From: Allomyces macrogynus ATCC 38327
Taxonomy: Eukaryota > Blastocladiomycota > Blastocladiomycetes > Blastocladiales > Blastocladiaceae
Direction of reading: 5' to 3'
DNA length: 14,290 nucleotides
Assembly (NCBI GenBank): GCA_000151295.1
Contig: GG745349.1
Span: forward strand, 38,458-52,747
How positions within the stretch are numbered: position 1 is the first letter of the stretch; each line of letters opens with the position of its first letter. Below are positions 8,790 through 14,290 of this stretch, piece after piece. A program made the translations under genes and the position numbers. Below the pieces are notes generated by a model that was given only the letters and a program-made list of their open reading frames with translations, did no database searches and had not been told where the DNA came from.

Positions 8790-9351
8790 ACAATGCATGG
8801 CGCGAATCTTTCTGACCGTTGGTGCCGATCTGCAAGTCACAGATAAAAACGGAAAGGCAGCGCGAGATCCAATTCTATTTCGCAAGAGCCAAAACGTCGG
8901 CCCCGGTCAAGTTGAGCACAGATGAGGTATGTGGGACGGGTGTGTGTGCGGCCGGGGACAGGAGCGAACAGGAGCGAACCGGGTGAAAATACGGTCCACG
9001 TCTTCAGCGTCCAAGAGCAGAAGGGGGGCAAATGCCAGACTCGACTTCATGATTTCTGACATTGAGCGCCAAGACAATGCAGTGACCTTTTCTCTCCACC
9101 TTGAATCAGTGCGTGGATTCCCCACGCAAACGTGCTGCTGATCATGGTTTGCGGAATGCGCAGGGGCCCGGCGTTTTCCTCACACCTCTGCCCCCTACCC
9201 ACAAGAAAATTCCATCACCAGTCCGGTTGTATGATGAAATAACGTGATGTGCGAGTGCAGCAGCAACAACCCCCCCCAAAAAAGTGCCCGAAATCAACTC
9301 TACTCCCACCTGCACCCACCTGCACCCACCCACACCCGCGCGGTGCGGGTG
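8790..9351. other. Convergent 3' intergenic region (nephrocystin-1 / Ca2+-ATPase)
   Basis: These 562 bases lie between the facing stops of the two genes. No gene is supported. The part nearest the Ca2+-ATPase stop is C-rich on the plus strand: C8 at 9270-9277 and repeated CACCTGCACC units at 9308-9330. On the ATPase mRNA these read as G tracts, described separately. Confidence 0.55.
9305..9337 (-). promoter_or_regulatory. Potential G-quadruplex in the Ca2+-ATPase 3' UTR
   Basis: On the minus strand, which is the mRNA sense, five GGG tracts lie at 9337-9335, 9331-9329, 9327-9325, 9317-9315 and 9307-9305. Loops are 3, 1, 7 and 7 bases, meeting the usual G3-N1-7 rule. The first tract begins 15 bases after the TGA stop. 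Any effect on stability, translation or 3' end formation is inference. Confidence 0.5.
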
Positions 9352-9352
9352 T
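9332..9352 (-). other. Perfect 8-bp GC-rich hairpin at the Ca2+-ATPase stop codon
   Basis: ACACCCGC at 9332-9339 is the exact inverted complement of GCGGGTGT at 9345-9352, with a 5-base loop. It overlaps the last base of the stop codon and shares one G tract with the adjacent quadruplex motif, so the two folds would be mutually exclusive. Confidence 0.45.
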
Positions 9353-12300
9353 CATACCGCGGCACCGCCCCCACCGCCGCCACTGCCGCCTAAATGCGCG
9401 GGCGATCGTGTTGTCATGGCCACGGGTGCCGCGCCAGAGTATACTTCGGCGGATCGCAGGACCTTGGCGGATGCGGCGACCGATCCCTTGGCCGGGAGCG
9501 GTTTTCCGGAGGGCGCGTCGGATGCTGGCGACGCGGCGACGGTCGCGAGCGACACGGCGGCCGCGTCGCCGACGCGGTTGTACCGCTGCCGTTGGCGGCG
9601 GCGGTAGAGGAAGATGAGCCCACGGAACGCGAGGACCCACGGGACCATGAGCAGGGCGGTCGCAATGCAAATACCCCAGTCGTAGGCGTTGAGCGGGATC
9701 GTGCCCATGAACACGCCGGCCAACTGCACGGCCAAGACTTGGATTACGAGGATGATCGTGAGCATCGTCGGGAACAGCGAGTTGGCCCAGAACCCGGCAA
9801 AGATGTTAAGTTCGTGGTCGAGCTGCCGCGCGAGCACTTCATTGACGACTTGCATTAGCACAAACGCCGTAAACACGATCGTGTGAATCCAGACCGTTTC
9901 CTTGCCGACGCCGTGATCCGCGACCGTGTAGGTGATCAGCGCCGGTCCCTTGAAGAGCAGCACGAGCAGCGCAATCATCTGGTAGACGGTGATGATGGGA
10001 ATGTACTGGCGCATCGACGGTGTCAAGATCGACTCGTGCCGTGAGTGCGGCCGCTCCTTCAAGATCTCGGCACTTGGCACGTCGCTCGCGAGCCCGAGCG
10101 CGCCAAACGTGTCCATGATCAGGTTCACCCACAGCAGCTGCACGGGGTTCAGCGGCGACTCGTCCTGCGTGAGCGACCCAACAATCGTGATTCCGACGGC
10201 GACCAGGTTCACCGACAGCTGGAACTGCAAGAACTTGCGCACGGCGCTGAGCACGTTGCGGCCCCACTTGATCGACTGCACAATCGAGATGAAATTGTCG
10301 TCCAGGAGGATGATATCGCTCGCGTTCATGGAGATCTGCGTGCCGGAAATGCCCATGGCAAAACCGACATCGGCCTCCTTGAGCGCTGGCGCGTCGTTGG
10401 TGCCGTCGCCCGTCACGGCCACGACCTCGCCCATTTGCTTGAGCAGGTTCACGAGCACGTACTTGTCAGCGGGCGAACTGCGGGCCAGCACTTGCAGTTT
10501 CGGGATGACGGCCTTCTTGTCGGCGTCCGACAGCGCGCGAAACACGGGGCCCTCCATGGCGATGCCGTGGTCCGACAAGATATGGCACTCGCGCGCAATC
10601 TTGCAGGCCGTCAGGATATTGTCGCCCGTTACCATACGCACAAAGATCCCGGCGTCCTGGCACGTGCGCACGGCCTCGGGCACGCCCGACCGCACGGGGT
10701 CCTTGATCCCAACGAGCCCCACAAACGTCAAGTCGCGTTCCGGGTCGTCGCGTTCCGGCCGCGTCAGTGGGCGCTCAAAGTCGCGGAACGCGAGTGCGAT
10801 CGTGCGCAGGCCCTGCGACGCCCAGTCCTTGATAACGAGCGCGATCTGCGCGCGGTCGTCGTCACCGAGCGGCAGCACGCACGACGCGTCCGAAGCCAGC
10901 TGCGACGTGCACAGCTTGAGCACCATTTCGGGCGCACCCTTGGTGTAGAGCCGGAAGAGCGGCGGCGGGTCTTGCCCGGCAATCGCGGCTTGCGGCTCGC
11001 ACAGCGTCGACATGCGCTTGCGCTGCGTCCGACGTAACAGTACCGTTCTCGACCTTGCGCACGGCGCGCGAATCGGCTCGTACCCGTACCCGAGCCGGTC
11101 GGCCCACACGAGCAATGCGCCTTCGGTTGCGGAACCGACGAATTTCGGGAGTTGGTCGTTGGCCACGTACTTGACAAAACACGTGGAGTTAATGCACACG
11201 GCCTCGGCCAAGAACGACCCGAGCGACGGCATGTACGTCTTGGACGAGAACGGCACGCCGACGGCGCCATCGTACCCTTCACCATACACGGCCGTGCGCC
11301 CGACCATCGACGCGACCACGGTCATGCGGTTTTCGGTCAGCGTGCCCGTCTTGTCGGTGCAAATGGCCGTGGCCTCTCCCATCGTCTCGGACGCGTCGAG
11401 GTGCCGCACAAAGCACCGGTCGCGAATCATCTTGAACATGGAAAATGCGAGCGAAATCGTCACGGCGAGCGGCAGCCCTTCAGGCACGGCCACGACCACG
11501 ACCGTAACGGCAACGTTAAAAAACCCGAGCAACTTGGCCAACTCTGCCGTCGGGAGCGTCTGGCCCGCGTACTGGTGCGACATCGTGATGGCGAACCGGA
11601 TACTGAGCCCAAAGAACGTGATGATCCCCGCGGCGAAGCCGACCTTGCCAATCAGCATGGCCACATCGCGCAGCTTGGCCTGCAAGACCGTCTCCTCGCT
11701 CTGCGCCTCGGACAGGAGCGTCTGGATCTTGCCGCCGGACGACCGCGGGCCGACGGCGGTCACGAGCATGAACCCGGTGCCCTCGGATACTTGGCACCCG
11801 GAGAACAGGAACGGCAGCTTGGGCGATTTCTTGACGGGCACCGACTCGCCCGTGAGCGGCGACTCGTCGACGACGAGCCGGTTGCCGCGCACGAAAATGC
11901 CATCGGCCGGAATCTCGTCGCCCACGACCAGCTCGACCACGTCGCCCACGAGCACGTCCCACGACGAAATCTGGTCTTTGCGTCCACCGCGCAAAACCTT
12001 GGTCTTCTTGTCGGACTGGAGGAGCAGCAGCTTCTTGAACTTCTTGTCCTTGGAATAGTCGTTGCCCGCGGTCACGGTCAGGACAATCAAGACGGCCGCC
12101 AGGATGGCGAGCCCTTCGGCCCAGCCCTCGTGCTGCACAAACCCAATGATGAGCGTCACAACGGCACTCGCAATCAGGATCTTGATGATCGGGTCCTCCT
12201 TGATCGTGCCCCAGACAATGTCGAAGATCGTGTCGCTCCTCGGCGGCGGGATGACGTTGATGCCAAACGTGTCTTGCCGCAGGACCGTATCGACCACGTC

Positions 12301-12852
12301 CATGCTCACACCGGCGGTCGTCGCTGTTGCTACGAAGCGTGAAGCGAAAGAACGGTGAACGCCTGCATACGGGCCAGATCCCTCCCCGCAATTCGAAACC
12401 ATAAAATCAAACGTACCAACTGGTAGCACGGCGCCCGACGCGCTCGCACTCACGCTACCCCCTGCCGCCGTCGGCGCGATCGGCAACCCGGCCTCCAAGT
12501 TGGTGCGCAGCAAATGCGCGATCCCGTCGACGCCGCCGTACTTTGCATTCAGCATCTTGGTCTGTTCCGGGTTACTGCGCTCATCAAAATTGACGACCAC
12601 GCCCAGCTGGTCGGGCGTGATCAGGAACTCGTCGATAACGGGCGCGCGCGTCGCGTCACCGACGCCGTTGGGCGGCGGCGTCGCGACTCCTGGCCCGCCA
12701 GGTGAAGACGGCCATTTTGGGCGGTCCATGGGCGGGATCGGCGGTAACGCCGTGTGCGGGCTGACGGGGGACGGCGACGAGGAGGGCGGCGGCGGGCTGG
12801 CAGAGGTTGAGCCCGGCGGCGCTCCTGGCGGGCGCACGACGGTGGGGGGCAT
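9352..12852 (-). CDS. Type IIB (PMCA-like) Ca2+-transporting P-type ATPase
   Basis: Exons are 12852-12417 and 12329-9352 on the minus strand, giving 1137 aa. It should export Ca2+ from the cytosol across the plasma or vacuolar membrane, exchanging for H+. Seen: a Pro/Ser-rich N-terminus (1-70); the PMCA-type lead FLITPDQL...GGVDGIAHLLRTNLEAGL (76-123); actuator TGES 305-308; TM4 VAVPEGLP with Glu429; the phosphorylation motif CTDKTGTLT with Asp471; nucleotide-site KGAPE at 609; TGDN at 713; GDGTNDAP 786-793; and TM6 QLLWVNLIMDT with Asn881 and Asp885 as Ca2+ ligands. The tail after TM10 is about 85 residues: basic (YRRRQRQRYNR), then Ser/Ala/Gly-rich, ending in a Gly run. A calmodulin site is possible but unproven. 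The 87-base intron (GTACGT donor 12416, TAG 12330) is stop-free and in phase, so retention adds 29 aa; a second AG at 12325-12324 also keeps frame. Residues 566-580 replace the expected Phe-x-Ser motif before RKRMST with an odd Arg-rich run. ATG 12852 is chosen because upstream sequence looks non-coding. Confidence 0.96.
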   Translation of the reverse strand: MPPTVVRPPGAPPGSTSASPPPPSSSPSPVSPHTALPPIPPMDRPKWPSSPGGPGVATPPPNGVGDATRAPVIDEFLITPDQLGVVVNFDERSNPEQTKMLNAKYGGVDGIAHLLRTNLEAGLPIAPTAAGGSVSASASGAVLPVGTFDFMVSNCGEGSGPYAGVHRSFASRFVATATTAGVSMDVVDTVLRQDTFGINVIPPPRSDTIFDIVWGTIKEDPIIKILIASAVVTLIIGFVQHEGWAEGLAILAAVLIVLTVTAGNDYSKDKKFKKLLLLQSDKKTKVLRGGRKDQISSWDVLVGDVVELVVGDEIPADGIFVRGNRLVVDESPLTGESVPVKKSPKLPFLFSGCQVSEGTGFMLVTAVGPRSSGGKIQTLLSEAQSEETVLQAKLRDVAMLIGKVGFAAGIITFFGLSIRFAITMSHQYAGQTLPTAELAKLLGFFNVAVTVVVVAVPEGLPLAVTISLAFSMFKMIRDRCFVRHLDASETMGEATAICTDKTGTLTENRMTVVASMVGRTAVYGEGYDGAVGVPFSSKTYMPSLGSFLAEAVCINSTCFVKYVANDQLPKFVGSATEGALLVWADRLGYGYEPIRAPCARSRTVLLRRTQRKRMSTLCEPQAAIAGQDPPPLFRLYTKGAPEMVLKLCTSQLASDASCVLPLGDDDRAQIALVIKDWASQGLRTIALAFRDFERPLTRPERDDPERDLTFVGLVGIKDPVRSGVPEAVRTCQDAGIFVRMVTGDNILTACKIARECHILSDHGIAMEGPVFRALSDADKKAVIPKLQVLARSSPADKYVLVNLLKQMGEVVAVTGDGTNDAPALKEADVGFAMGISGTQISMNASDIILLDDNFISIVQSIKWGRNVLSAVRKFLQFQLSVNLVAVGITIVGSLTQDESPLNPVQLLWVNLIMDTFGALGLASDVPSAEILKERPHSRHESILTPSMRQYIPIITVYQMIALLVLLFKGPALITYTVADHGVGKETVWIHTIVFTAFVLMQVVNEVLARQLDHELNIFAGFWANSLFPTMLTIILVIQVLAVQLAGVFMGTIPLNAYDWGICIATALLMVPWVLAFRGLIFLYRRRQRQRYNRVGDAAAVSLATVAASPASDAPSGKPLPAKGSVAASAKVLRSAEVYSGAAPVAMTTRSPAHLGGSGGGGGGAAV

Positions 12853-12864
12853 CGTCGGCGCAGC

Positions 12865-12879
12865 GGGAGGGCGGGCGGG
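12865..12879 (+). promoter_or_regulatory. Compact G-quadruplex motif / GC box just upstream of the Ca2+-ATPase start
   Basis: GGGAGGGCGGGCGGG has four GGG tracts with three single-base loops, the arrangement that forms the most stable parallel quadruplexes. It is on the plus strand, the template for the ATPase gene, 13 bases before its ATG. It overlaps GGGCGGG, a GC-box sequence bound by C2H2 zinc-finger factors. The mRNA carries the C-rich complement in its 5' UTR. Confidence 0.5.
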
Positions 12880-13804
12880 TATCGAGTGACGGCAGCGGAG
12901 TGCCGACGGAAGGGCCGGGGCAGAGCGCGGGACGGGATCACGGGTCGGGCGATTGCGACGGGTTGAGCCGGGAAGGAGCGCGCGCGGGCGATCAGGCGCG
13001 CGTGCACGCAAGCACGGAATGGAGGGTGTGGATCCGGCGTCGGCGAGGACGGTGGCAGCAGGGGCCGGGCGCGCGTCGCGGCGAGGGTGCGCGCGGGGTT
13101 GAATGCGGGTGCGGCAGGCGGATCGGGGAGTGCGCCTTGGTGACCGAGTTGGGCGTCGAAGAGCAGATGCTGGCAGAATGGGCCCGAGCCGAGGACTGGG
13201 GAGGAGAGGATGAGGCAAGCGGCGACAAGAGCGAGCGCAGCGATCGGTCGGTCGGGCAGGCAGGAGGTCGTCGACCGCGCACTCAGCGCCAGCCAGCAGC
13301 GGCAGAACCTTGGGTCCGCGCGACGGTGCGGCGCCAGAAGCCGCAGGATCGAATGCAGGAAGTCGCGGGCGATGTGGAGAGGCAGCGCCGCAGTGGGCTC
13401 GGCTCGCTCGCGCCAAGGGGGACTGAGTGATGCTGACGAGCACGAGCAGCCGTGTGAGGAGAACGGAGCCGGCCCATAGACAAGCGCAAATCATTTCGGC
13501 GCGTCTCGCACCACGCCGCTGATCACGCATGAATGAACATCAAAGGGCCATAACAATGCGCTCGGCTCCGGCTCAGCTCTCTCGACTCGTCCCTCCATCG
13601 CTCCCCTGTCTGCGCACAGCACCGCAGTCGTCGCAGATGCTAGCACATACAAAGTGTATATTACCGACGACAGCACGACGGCGCTCTCGCGCCCCGCCGC
13701 TTCAGCGTTCGGTTCAATCTAAACCAAGCGTATCATGCAACGACGCTAGCAAAAACACAAAAGCAAACCGCAATACCCAACGACACCGCGCCGCATGGGC
13801 CGCA

Positions 13805-13818
13805 CCCCCCCCCCCCCC
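13805..13818 (-). repeat. C14/G14 homopolymer in the chitin synthase 3' UTR
   Basis: There are fourteen consecutive C on the plus strand, read as G14 on the chitin synthase mRNA. The tract begins 12 bases after the TAA stop. Homopolymers of this length are prone to assembly error, so the exact length is uncertain. Confidence 0.75.
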
Positions 13819-13830
13819 TCTGGCGCCTGC

Positions 13831-14290
13831 TTACCGCGCGCCGGGCGCGCGCGAGCTCATGAGGTTGTTGATGCGGTAGAGCGTCGAGAACAGGAACCGG
13901 AACGCCGAGAACCCGAGCACGACGTAGAACAGTCCCGTCAGGTACTTGGCGCGGAAGTTGGCCGGGTCGGGAATGCTCAGCGTGTCGGGCGAGAGCAACG
14001 CTCCGAGAAGCGCGCCATTGAGGAAGATCCACCTACAAAAGAGGAAGTCGGGGCCGGGTCAATGACTGCAATCAACGTCAACCGCCAGCAAACCACGTAC
14101 CCGAGCAGCCAGAACGTGCGGAACACCTTGAACGTGTCCTCCTCGGTCAGCTTAGGCCGCTCAATCACGTCCGACTTTTGCATCTCGTGCACGAGCACCT
14201 CAAACTGCGCGTGCCGCTCTTGGAAGAAAGTGCTCTCGTCGGTGAACGGGATCTCCGTCAGCTCCTTGCGTGCCGGCGGCGCCGGTGCTG
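13831..14290 (-). CDS. C-terminal end of a probable chitin synthase (5' part outside window)
   Basis: Exons in the window are 14290-14101 (continuing upstream) and 14032-13831, separated by a 68-base intron (GTACGT...TAG, phase 2). The visible 129 residues end at TAA 13833-13831. Chitin synthases make beta-1,4-GlcNAc polymer at the plasma membrane for the cell wall. The family clues are C-terminal: FTDESTFFQERHAQFEVLVHEM, then PKLTEEDTFKVFRTFWLL, then a membrane helix (WIFLNGALLGALL), a short exposed loop, and a last helix (LFYVVLGFSAFRFLFSTLY) before a short basic tail. This order of charged stretch, 'DTFKxFRTFW', two helices and stop is what division-1 chitin synthases show after their catalytic core. 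The catalytic motifs (EDR, QRRRW) lie outside the window, so class and activity cannot be judged, and another multi-pass membrane protein is not excluded. Confidence 0.75.

Larger units (their letters stand above)
12853..13830. other. Ca2+-ATPase upstream region and chitin synthase 3' region
   Basis: These 978 bases separate two minus-strand genes. The ATPase frame stays open for 226 codons upstream of its ATG, but the translation is a mixture of Arg, Pro, Ala and Ser with no similarity to P-type ATPases. I read it as promoter and 5' UTR. The section 13500-13760 is less GC-rich, with AT-rich patches such as tgtatatt near 13656, and may hold the core promoter or the end of the chitin synthase 3' UTR. 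No RNA gene or repeat was recognised. Confidence 0.5.

Noticed and set aside
11017..11050. A 21-base intron (GTACTG...GCAG) to explain the odd ATPase segment
   Set aside because: It is far below the 63-90 base range of all other introns here, and removing it does not restore the family motif.
10045..12342. Long plus-strand open frames (about 320-400 codons) opposite the Ca2+-ATPase gene
   Set aside because: They mirror the codon-biased ATPase frame in GC-rich DNA. Their translations lack domains, while the minus strand carries every P-type ATPase motif.
12853..13530. N-terminal extension of the Ca2+-ATPase by 226 codons of upstream open frame
   Set aside because: The translation is Arg/Pro/Ala-rich without similarity to ATPases. 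The ATG at 12852 already gives a normal PMCA N-terminus.
1..14290. A bacterial operon, CRISPR array, phage or transposon system
   Set aside because: Genes are intron-split, widely spaced and eukaryotic in type. There are no spaced repeats, transposase motifs or terminal inverted repeats.

Overview
This is a GC-rich eukaryotic nuclear segment. Six of its seven genes carry short GT-AG introns (13 modelled, 63-90 bases), so single-frame ORFs misrepresent the proteins. The gene set points to a flagellated (zoosporic) fungus, most likely Blastocladiomycota (an Allomyces or Blastocladiella relative), with Chytridiomycota as the alternative. The reasons are a fungal-type chitin synthase C-terminus next to a nephrocystin-1 homolog (ciliary transition zone), an animal/plant-type EBP sterol isomerase, and a DONSON-type replication protein. 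As far as I know, yeasts and most filamentous fungi lack the last three. The lineage call is inference; no marker RNA gene lies in the window.

Layout. 1-411 (+): C-terminus of a Pro/Gly/Tyr-rich low-complexity protein. 658-1548 (-): EBP-type sterol delta8-delta7 isomerase, 3 exons, 244 aa. 1960-4243 (+): DONSON homolog, 3 exons, 711 aa, divergent from the EBP gene across 411 bases. 4244-5401: gene-free stretch holding a diverged direct repeat. 5402-6371 (+): PEX11 peroxisome-proliferation protein, 4 exons, 240 aa. 6866-8789 (+): nephrocystin-1 homolog, 5 exons, 554 aa. 9352-12852 (-): type IIB (PMCA-like) Ca2+-ATPase, 2 exons, 1137 aa, with quadruplex-capable G tracts close to both its start and its stop. 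13831-14290 (-): 3' end of a probable chitin synthase gene.

The genes do not form a pathway; this is an ordinary eukaryotic neighbourhood of independently transcribed genes. It is notable for the early-diverging, animal-like gene set (sterol isomerase, replication factor, cilium gate protein) beside a fungal cell-wall enzyme. I found no mobile element, CRISPR array, tRNA or rRNA gene. Exon models rest on splice signals, phase agreement and restoration of conserved family motifs, not on transcripts. Recurrent points of interest are a GT(A/G)CGT donor consensus, several stop-free introns with lengths divisible by three, and G-rich elements just after the stops of both minus-strand genes at the right end.
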